A stretch of 64,000 bases of DNA from Bacteroidaceae bacterium (GTDB lineage Bacteria > Bacteroidota > Bacteroidia > Bacteroidales > Bacteroidaceae): positions 18,817 to 82,816 of the forward strand of contig JAILPK010000001.1 in assembly GCA_024699495.1 (NCBI GenBank), in the 5' to 3' direction. A program made the position numbers and the translations under genes. The notes below the pieces were generated by a model, which saw nothing but the letters and a program-made list of their open reading frames with translations, searched no databases and was not told the origin of the DNA. Shown in pieces: positions 20,082 through 29,254 of the stretch. The number at the start of each line of letters is the position of its first letter. Within the stretch, counting starts at the first letter, position 1.

Positions 20082-21086
20082 ATGTTCTCTTTACAAGAAA
20101 TAATGAATATGGTGGCGGAGGCCATCAAGCAAGTGCCGGACCGCACTGAACCCAAAGGACTGTATGAACCGGTAAGGTATGTTCTTTCGATGGGAGGCAA
20201 GCGCATACGCCCGGTGCTGATGCTTATCGCATACGGAATGTATAGGGATGACATCGGGAGTATTATGCCCACAGCACTCGGTATAGAGACATACCACAAT
20301 TATACTCTGTTGCACGACGACCTGATGGACAGGGCAGAGGTGCGCCGCGGAAAACCATGTGTGCACCGCAAGTGGGATGACAACACGGCAATACTGAGCG
20401 GTGACGCAATGCTCGTGCTGGCATACCAGCTTATGGCTAAGGCCAAGACGGAATGCCTGGCCGAGGTGCTGACGTTATTCACAAAGACAGCTCTGGAGAT
20501 AGGCGAAGGCCAACAATATGACATGGATTTCGAGCAGCGGATGGATGTGGGCGAGGAGGAATATATCGAGATGATTCGGTTGAAGACCTCTGTTCTGTTG
20601 GCCTGTGCTCTCAAAATCGGAGCAATCCAGGCCCATGCGCCAGGTCCTGATGCCGACATGCTCTACAGGTTCGGTGAACGAATCGGACTGGCTTTTCAGC
20701 TGCAGGATGACCTGCTTGACGTTTATGGAGATTACCGCACATTCGGCAAGCAGATCGGCGGTGATATCTTGTGCAACAAAAAAACATATATGCTGATTCA
20801 GGCTTTGCGTAACGCCGACAGTGGGCAGCGTGAACAGCTGGAGCGCTGGCTGAATGTCAGAATCGAGGACTCGGGGAATGCCAATGGTCGCAGCGAAGAA
20901 GAACTACAGAAGATTCAGGCTGTGACTGACATCTACGATGCCATCGGTGTCCGTAAGATGGCAGAAGCAAAGATTGGCTTATACTTTGATGAGGCTATGG
21001 AATGCCTCAGGGCTGTCAATGTGCCAGAGGAACGCAAACAAGTGCTCAAAGAACTGGCCAACCAGCTAATGAACCGCAAAGTATGA
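20082..21086 (+). CDS. Polyprenyl (geranylgeranyl/octaprenyl-type) diphosphate synthase
   Basis: GGKRIRPVL, HDDLMDRAEVRRGKP and QLQDDLLDVYGD prenyltransferase motifs. Confidence 0.92.
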   Translation: MFSLQEIMNMVAEAIKQVPDRTEPKGLYEPVRYVLSMGGKRIRPVLMLIAYGMYRDDIGSIMPTALGIETYHNYTLLHDDLMDRAEVRRGKPCVHRKWDDNTAILSGDAMLVLAYQLMAKAKTECLAEVLTLFTKTALEIGEGQQYDMDFEQRMDVGEEEYIEMIRLKTSVLLACALKIGAIQAHAPGPDADMLYRFGERIGLAFQLQDDLLDVYGDYRTFGKQIGGDILCNKKTYMLIQALRNADSGQREQLERWLNVRIEDSGNANGRSEEELQKIQAVTDIYDAIGVRKMAEAKIGLYFDEAMECLRAVNVPEERKQVLKELANQLMNRKV

Positions 21087-21874
21087 CGATAATAGACACG
21101 CATAGTCACATCTATGGCCCGGAGTTCAGCGATGATGTCGCCGATGTGATTGTCCGTGCGAAGGAGGCGGGGGTGGAGAAGATATTCCTGCCCAACATAA
21201 ATCTCGGGACGATAGTCCCGATGATGGAACTCTGCCAGGCTTATCCCGGATGTTGCTATCCTATGATGGGGCTTCATCCGGAGGATATCGGAGACGACTG
21301 GCATGAGGTGCTCGATGAGATGGAATCTCTTCTGAAAGACAGAAATCACCCTTATATTGCTGTTGGCGAGGTCGGTCTGGACTATTATTGGAGCCAGGAG
21401 CGGTATGAGGAGCAGAAGGAGGTGTTCATGATTCAAGCTGGATGGGCCAAAAGGTATGATCTGCCTCTGGTAATCCACACCCGGAATGCGCACCGGGAGA
21501 TGGTGGAATTGATGAGAAGTGCATCGGAAGAAGAGAGCCTGCGCGGGGTGTTCCACTGCTTCAGCGGAAGCTCGGAGGAGGCACGCGAATTGCTTGACTT
21601 CGGTCAGTTCATGCTCGGAATAGGAGGCGTGGTGACGTTCAAGAAATCTCAGTTGCCTGATGTCCTGCGGGATGTGGTGCCCATAAACCGGATAGTAGTC
21701 GAGACGGACGCACCATATATGGCTCCAGTTCCATATCGCGGAAAGCGGAATGAAAGTGGTTTTGTCAAGGCCGTCGTGGAGAAGTTGGCAGACATTTATG
21801 GGATGAGTGCCTCTTCGGTGGCAGAAATTACCACTAACAATGCCCTAAATACATTCACGAGAGCCAGGAAATAG
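21083..21874 (+). CDS. tatD: TatD family metal-dependent hydrolase
   Basis: IIDTHSHIYG, AVGEVGLDYYW, VFHCFSG and ETDAPYMAP motifs; ATG at 21083 overlaps the upstream stop (ATGA), so the ORF-track start at 21002 is too early. Confidence 0.93.
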   Translation: MTIIDTHSHIYGPEFSDDVADVIVRAKEAGVEKIFLPNINLGTIVPMMELCQAYPGCCYPMMGLHPEDIGDDWHEVLDEMESLLKDRNHPYIAVGEVGLDYYWSQERYEEQKEVFMIQAGWAKRYDLPLVIHTRNAHREMVELMRSASEEESLRGVFHCFSGSSEEARELLDFGQFMLGIGGVVTFKKSQLPDVLRDVVPINRIVVETDAPYMAPVPYRGKRNESGFVKAVVEKLADIYGMSASSVAEITTNNALNTFTRARK

Positions 21875-22041
21875 CTAAATTAACCCCTAAAATGAAGAAA
21901 AAATGCCTCAATAACAACTTTTTTTTGGCAAAAGTGAGGAATATAGCTAAAAAAGGGTTATTTTTGTAGCGCATTTTGTGGCAACAATAAAGAAAACGAA
22001 CAAATAAAATAACATTAATCATCATTTAATTACAATTCACA

Positions 22042-22902
22042 ATGAAAAAGTATTTTGCATTTGTTGCAATGGTCGCTGCCTTCACATTCGGCATGACCAA
22101 TTCAGTGATGGCTCAGGACGAAGCTGCTGAAGCCCCAGAAACCGAGCAGGTTGATTCTGCTGCCGTTGACAGTGTTGCTGCCGACAGCGTTGCTGCCGAC
22201 AGCGTAGCTGAAGCTGCTCCCGAAGAGACAGTTGCTCCCGTAGAGGAGGAAGAGGGCCTGCATAAGACTCTTAAAACTAAGTTCATTGAAGGTGACGCCG
22301 GCTTCATGAGCCTCGTTGCCATCGCCCTTGTACTCGGTCTCGCTTTCTGTATTGAACGCGTTATCTATCTGACTCTTGCTCAGGTAAACACCCAGAAGTT
22401 CATGAAGGCCATTTCCGACAAGGTGGCTGCCGGTAAGGTTGAAGAGGCTATCGCTTACTGTGAGGGTACTCGCGGACCTGTCGCTCAAATCAGCAAAAAA
22501 GCTCTCACTGCTCTGAACAGCACTGACCAGAACGATATTGCAACTATCGAACGTACCATCAACATCGAGGCTGAGGTTCAGGGTGCTTACCTCGAAGAGA
22601 ATTGCTCATGGATCACCCTCTTCATCGCCATGGCTCCTTCTCTCGGATTCCTTGGAACTGTGATCGGTATGGTGCAGGCATTTGACGATATCGAGCGCGC
22701 TGGTGATATCAGCCCGACAGTCGTTGCCGGCGGTATGAAGGTCGCCCTTATCACAACCATCTTCGGTATCATCGTTGCCCTCGTGCTGCAGGTGTTCTAC
22801 AACTACATCCTCTCACGCGTTGAGGCTTTGAATTCCAACATGGAAGAGGCTGCAATGAGCCTGCTCGACACTTGTGTCAAGAGCCCGAAATGCCAGAAGT
22901 AA
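22042..22902 (+). CDS. exbB: MotA/TolQ/ExbB proton channel family protein with signal peptide and Ala/Asp/Val-rich linker
   Basis: APSLGFLGTVIGMVQAFDDIERAGDISPTVVAGGMKVALITTIFGIIVAL motif; N-terminal MKKYFAFVAMVAAFTFGMTNSVMAQ. Confidence 0.93.
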   Translation: MKKYFAFVAMVAAFTFGMTNSVMAQDEAAEAPETEQVDSAAVDSVAADSVAADSVAEAAPEETVAPVEEEEGLHKTLKTKFIEGDAGFMSLVAIALVLGLAFCIERVIYLTLAQVNTQKFMKAISDKVAAGKVEEAIAYCEGTRGPVAQISKKALTALNSTDQNDIATIERTINIEAEVQGAYLEENCSWITLFIAMAPSLGFLGTVIGMVQAFDDIERAGDISPTVVAGGMKVALITTIFGIIVALVLQVFYNYILSRVEALNSNMEEAAMSLLDTCVKSPKCQK

Positions 22903-22921
22903 TTTAAATAAGGAATGAACT

Positions 22922-23419
22922 ATGAAACTACAAAAGTTGTCTAACTACGCGCTGCTTGGATGCATCATTGTCGGTGTTATCTGTTTCGCCCTGTTCTTCC
23001 TGGTCGATTACAATAACATGGACTTCGATGGCGTTCACACATCGCCTGCACTGACGGATCTCATTCTGGTCCTGATGTATTTGTTCTTTGTTCTCACGGC
23101 TGGTTTAACCATCTGGAGCCTCGTGCGCGGTATAAAGGTCAATTCCGGTAATTCCGGACCCAGCCCCACCGGCATCCCCTCAAGCAAGATTACCATCTGC
23201 ACATGGGGCGGTGTTATTCTGGCTCTCGTCATCGGTCTGATCTGTGGTCTTGGTGAAGATGCTTTCACCACTGTCTCAGGTAAGGTCACTTCCGGCGGAA
23301 TGGTTACAGTTGTTGATATGTTCCTGGTGGCAATCTATATCCTGGCCATCGCTACCATCGCCACGGTTGTGGTTAGCATGAGCGGATACCTCACCAAGAG
23401 TGCAACTCCCAAGGAATAA
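22922..23419 (+). CDS. Conserved multi-pass membrane protein of exbB-exbD operon
   Basis: About four TM segments, co-directional and tightly packed between ExbB and ExbD genes. Confidence 0.75.
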   Translation: MKLQKLSNYALLGCIIVGVICFALFFLVDYNNMDFDGVHTSPALTDLILVLMYLFFVLTAGLTIWSLVRGIKVNSGNSGPSPTGIPSSKITICTWGGVILALVIGLICGLGEDAFTTVSGKVTSGGMVTVVDMFLVAIYILAIATIATVVVSMSGYLTKSATPKE

Positions 23420-23463
23420 ACGGTCTGAGAAATTGTAAATCATAAAAATTGTACAATTAAACT

Positions 23464-24051
23464 ATGGCAAGAAAGAAGAAAAAAGTGCCAGGACTGAACT
23501 CCAGTTCAACAGCCGACATCTCCTTCATTCTGCTGATTTTCTTCCTGGTGACCACATCTATGGATACAGATATGGGCCTCGCACGACGTCTGCCTCAGCC
23601 GCCTGAAAAAGACCAGGAAAACGCTCAGATTGACGTGAAGGAACGTAACGTGCTGAATGTCCGTATGAATGCAGCGGGTAACCTGATGGTGAACCACGAC
23701 TTCATCGACATCGCACAGTTGCGGGCGCGCGCCAAGGAGTTTATCGAGAATCGGAATAATCTCTCGAGTCTCCCTGAAAAGCACGCCAAGAATATCGACT
23801 TGCTGGGTCAGTGCTATGTGACGGACAAGCACGTTATTTCAGTGCAGACCGACCGAGGCACACCATATAATATTTACTTTGAGGTGCAGAACGAATTGGT
23901 AGCAGCCTACAACGAGTTGCGTGATGATCTCGCAATCGCCAAGTTCGGCCGCCCGTACGCACGCCTCTCAGAGGATGAGCAAGTTGCAGTTCGCACATAT
24001 TATCCCCAGAAGATATCTGAGGCCGAACCGAAAAATTATGGAGGAAACTAA
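23464..24051 (+). CDS. exbD: ExbD/TolR family biopolymer transporter (first copy)
   Basis: GLNSSSTADISFILLIFFLVTTSMDTD motif. Confidence 0.92.
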   Translation: MARKKKKVPGLNSSSTADISFILLIFFLVTTSMDTDMGLARRLPQPPEKDQENAQIDVKERNVLNVRMNAAGNLMVNHDFIDIAQLRARAKEFIENRNNLSSLPEKHAKNIDLLGQCYVTDKHVISVQTDRGTPYNIYFEVQNELVAAYNELRDDLAIAKFGRPYARLSEDEQVAVRTYYPQKISEAEPKNYGGN

Positions 24052-24053
24052 TC

Positions 24054-24503
24054 ATGGCTAAACAGCAAAAACGTGAAATGCCTGAGATGAACACATCATC
24101 TCTCCCTGACTTGATTTTCACCATCCTGTTCTTCTTCATGATTGTGACTACCATGCGTGAGGTAACGCTGAAGGTAAAGTTCACCGTACCTTCTGGAACA
24201 GAATTGGAGAAACTGGAGAAGAAGTCATGCGTATCTTTCATTTACGTAGGTCCTCCTACAGATCAGCTCCGTGCACAAATGGGTAGCGGTACCCGCGTTC
24301 AGCTCAATGACCGCTACGCTGAACCGCGTGAGGTGATGGATTTCGTAGCCCAAGAGCGCACGACTATGTCCGACCCTGCATCACAAGTGATGTCTATGAA
24401 GATAGACCAGCATACTCAGATGGGAATTATCACCGATATCAAGGAAGTGCTGCGAAAATCATGGGCACTGAAGATTAACTATTCGGCTACTCGCCGCAAT
24501 TAA
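24054..24503 (+). CDS. exbD: ExbD/TolR family biopolymer transporter (second copy)
   Basis: EMNTSSLPDLIFTILFFFMIVTTMREV motif; directly follows first ExbD. Confidence 0.9.
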   Translation: MAKQQKREMPEMNTSSLPDLIFTILFFFMIVTTMREVTLKVKFTVPSGTELEKLEKKSCVSFIYVGPPTDQLRAQMGSGTRVQLNDRYAEPREVMDFVAQERTTMSDPASQVMSMKIDQHTQMGIITDIKEVLRKSWALKINYSATRRN

Positions 24504-24524
24504 ATAATCTTATAATAACGAATT

Positions 24525-24552
24525 AAGGGGCTGTTTTTACAGCCCCTTTTTT
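24525..24552 (+). terminator. Rho-independent terminator of exbB-exbD operon
   Basis: AAGGGGCTGT-TTTT-ACAGCCCCTTTTTT. Confidence 0.88.
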
Positions 24553-24604
24553 GTGTCTTCTCTTCGTTGACCACCAAAAATCACCAAGTGAACTTTGAAG
24601 AAAA

Positions 24605-25504
24605 TTAAAGCATCTTATATTGTTTGGGTGAATATCCGGTCATCTTCCGGAAGAAGCGGCCAAACATACTTTGTGAGGGAAAGTTCAGGTTGTCGCTGAC
24701 TTGCTTTACACTCATGTCGCTGTTTCTCAGCAGAGCCTTTGCTTCCAAAGCAACGTATTCATCAATCCATTGCATACCGTGTTTGCCGCTGACCTCGCGG
24801 ATAGTGGTACTCAGGTATTTTGGGGTAAGACACATCCGGTCGGCATAATAGCTGATACTGCGTTCGCGCCTGAAATCCTGATCAAGAAGCGAAAGGAAAT
24901 CCCGGAAGATCTGTTCCTTGCGTGTCGGCGGTTTATACATGGAGGGAACATCCTGGGCATTTCCCAATTCCATATTTTTGATTATCCAAACCTCAAACAA
25001 GCGCTTAATAACCTCAGCTTTGTTTTCATAGTCAGGTTCAGACAGTTCTCTCTTTATGAATCTGTAAATATCTAAATTCCGTTGTAATGATTCATCGGAC
25101 TCGATATTGCGAATAAAGAAATGAAAATATCTGTCAGCCAGGGACATATAGAGGCCCATCTTTCGGAGAACGCCTTTGACAATATTGGCATCAATAGCCA
25201 TTAGAATCAGTTTCGTATTGTCAACGCTGTTCTTCAACTGCAACACGCAGCCAGACATGATAACAAGAATCTGACGTTGATGAACAGAGATGGGCTGAAG
25301 ATTCACTGTAAGGTCCAATCCCCCCTCTAATATCCAACAAACGAACATTGTCTCTGTCTTGACAGGGAAAGGGTCGATCTCCTGCCGTTCAACATGTTGG
25401 TCAATGTTATCAAATATCCAGCAACTGTTTTTCAGCCAATAAACATTAATAGAGGGTGGGGGGGAGGATAGATTAAGAGTCAGTGGTGTTTTATCAGATG
25501 TCAT
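24605..25504 (-). CDS. AraC family transcriptional regulator
   Basis: C-terminal double HTH: YADRMCLTPKYLSTTIREVSGKHGMQWIDEYVALEAKALLRNSDMSVKQVSDNLNFPSQSMFGRFFRKMTGYSPKQYK. Confidence 0.93.
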   Translation of the reverse strand: MTSDKTPLTLNLSSPPPSINVYWLKNSCWIFDNIDQHVERQEIDPFPVKTETMFVCWILEGGLDLTVNLQPISVHQRQILVIMSGCVLQLKNSVDNTKLILMAIDANIVKGVLRKMGLYMSLADRYFHFFIRNIESDESLQRNLDIYRFIKRELSEPDYENKAEVIKRLFEVWIIKNMELGNAQDVPSMYKPPTRKEQIFRDFLSLLDQDFRRERSISYYADRMCLTPKYLSTTIREVSGKHGMQWIDEYVALEAKALLRNSDMSVKQVSDNLNFPSQSMFGRFFRKMTGYSPKQYKML

Positions 25505-25646
25505 TGTAATGGCGTATATTCATAAAATTGTGCACAAAGGTAATTATTTTGTGTGGAAAATATGAATATATAGGAGTTGCAGCTTCTATTTTATGTGTTT
25601 TTAACTCAGAAAGCGATGCGTTTTTGACTCTATAACTTATGTGCAT

Positions 25647-27086
25647 TCAACTCTGAAACTCTGATGGCCAATTGACCAGGAAGACACGTTCAGTGGCCCG
25701 GGTAAGTGCAGTATATAACCAACGGAAATAGTCAGGCGAAAGCATATCTTCAGTTATAAATCCCTGATCTATAAAGACATGCTGCCATTGGCCGCCTTGA
25801 GCTTTATGGCATGTCACGGCATACGCATATTTCACTTGCAAGGCATTGAAATAAGGATCTTCTTTTACTGCCTTCATACGTTCGCGTTTGGTGAGAATCT
25901 CTTCATAGTCGTCCCAGACTTGATCGAAAAGTTGCTGCATACTGCTGCGAGGCAGGGCTGGAGCCTCTGCCTGAAGGGTGTCCAAAATGATTGTGGCATC
26001 CACTTCAAAGTCGTCGAAATCGGGGAAGCAGAGTGTAACATCAGCAAAGCGAAAACCATATTCATCCCTTACATTACGGAAGTGTCGCACCACTGCAATG
26101 TCTCCGTTTGCAATAAAATCCATCTGTTTTGTATCCTGATTCTCTTCGGAAGGTTTAACCCAGTGGTAGTTATTACGGACGATGATAAGCTGGTCACCAT
26201 AAACTAATTCGTCGTCATAATCCAAGACCCTTGCCCGAATACCGTTGTTATAAGCGTTTGCCCTCTTGTTGGAACGTGTGATTACTATTGTTCCGTCAAA
26301 GCCGCAATAATCATACGAATTCTCTAATGTTTCAATGAGCTCATTTCCGGGAACATTGACAATATCAGCAAAACCAGTCAGTTTGAGTTTGGGAAAGGAA
26401 TAGATGTCATTGTCTGCTATCAGAGAACGTAATGCTGTGGCGTTCCAGAGGATTCCACTTGCATCAAGCTGCCTGACAACCTGCTTGAGCGATGTCTCCA
26501 TCACATTCAGACCATAACATTCCAGTGACTCGCGAAACAGGGCCGGGCTTTGTTCCTCGCCTACGGGGGGCAGCTGAGCAGTGTCGCCCACCATGAGGAG
26601 ACGGCATCCCTCGCTTCCGTAAACAAAATGAATCAGGTCGTCAAGCAAACGCCCTGTGCCAAAGACGCCTGTCTCCGTCCCTTCGTTGGAGACCATCGAT
26701 GCCTCGTCAACGATAAAAAGAGTATGCTTCATCAGATTCACTCCTTGAAGGAAATCGACCATGTCCCCCGTAAAAGCCTTCTGCCGGTAAATACGCTTAT
26801 GAATTGTATAAGCCGATTGCCCCGAGTGCAAAGAGAATACTTTCGCCGCTCTCCCCGTAGGTGCCATGAGAACCACATTCTGTTTAAACTGGACTAAAGT
26901 CCTGACTAAAGCACTCACCAAAGAGGTCTTGCCAGTGCCCGCATACCCACGAAGAATGAAAATGGATTCATTATCACGGTTAAAAATGAAAGAGGCAAGC
27001 AAATTGGCAGCCAAAAGTTGGTCTTTTGTGGGTTGGAAGGGGCAATTTTCTATAATTACTGCCCTCATTTGGTCAATTATAGTCAT
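25647..27086 (-). CDS. RecD-like / AAA-family ATP-dependent DNA helicase (UvrD_C_2 type)
   Basis: GYAGTGKTSLVSALV Walker A, VDEASMV, GDTAQLPPVGEEQSPAL and YAVTCHKAQGGQW motifs. Confidence 0.92.
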   Translation of the reverse strand: MTIIDQMRAVIIENCPFQPTKDQLLAANLLASFIFNRDNESIFILRGYAGTGKTSLVSALVRTLVQFKQNVVLMAPTGRAAKVFSLHSGQSAYTIHKRIYRQKAFTGDMVDFLQGVNLMKHTLFIVDEASMVSNEGTETGVFGTGRLLDDLIHFVYGSEGCRLLMVGDTAQLPPVGEEQSPALFRESLECYGLNVMETSLKQVVRQLDASGILWNATALRSLIADNDIYSFPKLKLTGFADIVNVPGNELIETLENSYDYCGFDGTIVITRSNKRANAYNNGIRARVLDYDDELVYGDQLIIVRNNYHWVKPSEENQDTKQMDFIANGDIAVVRHFRNVRDEYGFRFADVTLCFPDFDDFEVDATIILDTLQAEAPALPRSSMQQLFDQVWDDYEEILTKRERMKAVKEDPYFNALQVKYAYAVTCHKAQGGQWQHVFIDQGFITEDMLSPDYFRWLYTALTRATERVFLVNWPSEFQS

Positions 27087-27181
27087 TCAGAGAGAAAAAA
27101 ATATGTTTTGATGAAGATTATTTCAATTATTCTTTATAATTTTGCGATGCGAATTAACAAAAAAAGTATCATATATCCAAC

Positions 27182-27868
27182 ATGAAAAAGGTTTTTAACG
27201 TGCTTTTAGCACTTTGTGTGGTCGGCCTGCTCTTCATATGCTGGCGCAGCATCCAGGACGACATTGATTTCAACGAGGAAGTAACCGAGCGTGAAAATGC
27301 TGTTAAGGAGCGGTTGCTGCAAATCCGCGCCGCCGAAGAAGAGTGGAAACTGCAGAGCGAAGTAGGCGATTACTGCGACAGCCTCTACAAGTTGGTGGAA
27401 TTCGTCCGCAACGGACGTATCCCAAAAATCGTAAAGGAGGGCGTCCTTTCAGATGAGCAGATGGAGAAAGGCCTTACCGAAGTAAAAGCTGCAGCAATAG
27501 TGAACAGCGGTGATCAGGCAGCAATCAAAGCTAACGGTCTTGAGGGCTTCCGTCGTGACACTACATGGGTTCAGTTGAGCGATTCACTCTTTGGCCCGGA
27601 CTTCTGTGCAGACAGTTTGCGTTACATTCCTTTCTCACAGGGTGATACCTTCATGCTCCAGTCGTTCACAAACCTCACCCGTTCTGGCACTCTGCAATAT
27701 GTTATGGAGTGCTGTGCTCCAGACTCGTCTTTCCTCAAGGGAATGGGCCGCATGGGTGACCGTCTTATCACCAACCGTCGTCAGCTTGCTGATGATATGG
27801 GTAACTATCCTGGACTGAAGATTGGTGACCTCAACAATTGGAACAACAATGCCGGCAACTGGGAGTAA
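27182..27868 (+). CDS. Conserved hypothetical protein with N-terminal TM anchor
   Basis: Long ORF with N-terminal hydrophobic segment VLLALCVVGLLFICW; good coding character. Confidence 0.75.
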   Translation: MKKVFNVLLALCVVGLLFICWRSIQDDIDFNEEVTERENAVKERLLQIRAAEEEWKLQSEVGDYCDSLYKLVEFVRNGRIPKIVKEGVLSDEQMEKGLTEVKAAAIVNSGDQAAIKANGLEGFRRDTTWVQLSDSLFGPDFCADSLRYIPFSQGDTFMLQSFTNLTRSGTLQYVMECCAPDSSFLKGMGRMGDRLITNRRQLADDMGNYPGLKIGDLNNWNNNAGNWE

Positions 27869-28664
27869 GACTCACATACCGCAAAACTTATCCATCCGCC
27901 TGCGTGCGGATGGATTTTGTTTTTTTGTCTGCAATCCCCACGATAGCAGTCTGATACGTTGCGAGTGTTTTGACGTCGGAAAGGATGAAGATATGGGTGA
28001 GCGCATGCAGGCAGAGCTTGGTAGACCCGAATATTTCAATCACAGCATTGACCAAGTGTTTGTGCTCTCCACAGAAAATATCACCCACATACCTCTTGAG
28101 GAATTCAAGAGAGAGAATGCTGATGCGATGTATGAGCTTACGTTCAATCATCCCAATATGGAGAGTATTCATGTAAGCTATAATATTTTACCGCATCTTG
28201 AAACGGTGGAGCTTTACAGCATCCCCAGAAATGTGGAGCACGCTATTCTGCAATATTATCCCACCGCGCGTTTTTTCGGTGCGCATGCTATGCTTATGGA
28301 ACGTCTGCTCCGGCTTGATAACGAGAAGGAAGAAGGGGTCAAACTGTTCTTCATATACCCTGATGGTGACAAACTGACAACATTGTATTTCGAAGAGGGA
28401 AGACTGCGGATGTCAAATACATTCACGGCTCACAATGCTCCAGATGCTCTCTACTATATTCTTTATGCCTGGAAGACTCTTGGCCTTGATTCCGAGCGCG
28501 ATCAATGCATATTGCTTGGTGATACTCCATGGCTGAATGAACTTTCAACCTATGTGGCAAATATAATCAGGATCAACCCGGCCACACTCTTCCCCAATAT
28601 CCCTCTGGCAAAGGAAAAGGATGTGCCTCTTGATACCGCAGCTCTGCTTCTGAACCGCATCTGA
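27849..28664 (+). CDS. DUF3822-like family protein
   Basis: LSIRLRADGFCFFV start and overall arrangement upstream of rsmD as in Bacteroidales; start codon uncertain (27822 or 27849). Confidence 0.75.
   Translation: MPATGSKTHIPQNLSIRLRADGFCFFVCNPHDSSLIRCECFDVGKDEDMGERMQAELGRPEYFNHSIDQVFVLSTENITHIPLEEFKRENADAMYELTFNHPNMESIHVSYNILPHLETVELYSIPRNVEHAILQYYPTARFFGAHAMLMERLLRLDNEKEEGVKLFFIYPDGDKLTTLYFEEGRLRMSNTFTAHNAPDALYYILYAWKTLGLDSERDQCILLGDTPWLNELSTYVANIIRINPATLFPNIPLAKEKDVPLDTAALLLNRI
27890..27928 (+). terminator. Terminator-like hairpin plus U-tract embedded in the 5' end of the DUF3822-like CDS
   Basis: ATCCATCCGC-CTGCGT-GCGGATGGAT followed by TTTGTTTTTTTG. Confidence 0.6.
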
Positions 28665-28708
28665 GCATTCACAATTTGTCATCCTCCTTTATCCGTACAA
28701 TAACAGCA

Positions 28709-29254
28709 ATGCGTGTCATAACAGGTAAATACAAAGGTAGGCATTTTGACGTGCCACGTACATTTAAAGCACGTCCCACAACTGACTTCGCCAAGGAGAG
28801 TCTCTTTAATGTGCTCCAAGGTTATATGGAGTTTGAGGAGGATAAGACCATGGCTCTTGACTTATTTGCAGGAACGGGCAGCATTACTCTTGAAATCCTG
28901 AGCAGAGGGTGCAGACAGGTCGTTGCAGTTGAAAAAGAACCACTGCATTGCCGTTTCATAAACCAATATCTGCAACAGCTGAAGGAGAATAAGGCTATTG
29001 TACTTCGAGCTGACGTATTCAAATACCTCAATAACGCGAAAGCGGAGAGCTTCGATTTCATTTTTGCCGATCCGCCATATGATATACCAGACCTGGCCTT
29101 GCTGCCTGACAAAATATTTTCTGATAACTCTTCTATACTTAAGCCCGGTGGCATATTCGTATTAGAACACGGGAAAAGAAATGACTTTTCGTCACATCAG
29201 CATTTTGTAGAACACCGCGCTTACGGGAGCGTTAATTTTTCTCTATTCAGATGA
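28709..29254 (+). CDS. rsmD: 16S rRNA (guanine(966)-N(2))-methyltransferase RsmD
   Basis: MRVITGKYKGRHFDVP, LDLFAGTGSITLEILSRG and FIFADPPYDIP motifs; ORF-track start 28676 likely too early. Confidence 0.93.
   Translation: MRVITGKYKGRHFDVPRTFKARPTTDFAKESLFNVLQGYMEFEEDKTMALDLFAGTGSITLEILSRGCRQVVAVEKEPLHCRFINQYLQQLKENKAIVLRADVFKYLNNAKAESFDFIFADPPYDIPDLALLPDKIFSDNSSILKPGGIFVLEHGKRNDFSSHQHFVEHRAYGSVNFSLFR

Noticed and set aside
20999-21082. ORF-track extended start of TatD (MPQGCQCARG...)
   Set aside because: Overlaps the prenyl synthase end in another frame; ATG at 21083 gives the canonical TatD N-terminus.
25647-27086. RecD-like helicase as part of a defence island
   Set aside because: Neighbours are AraC and housekeeping genes; a stand-alone RecD-like helicase is common in Bacteroidales core genomes.
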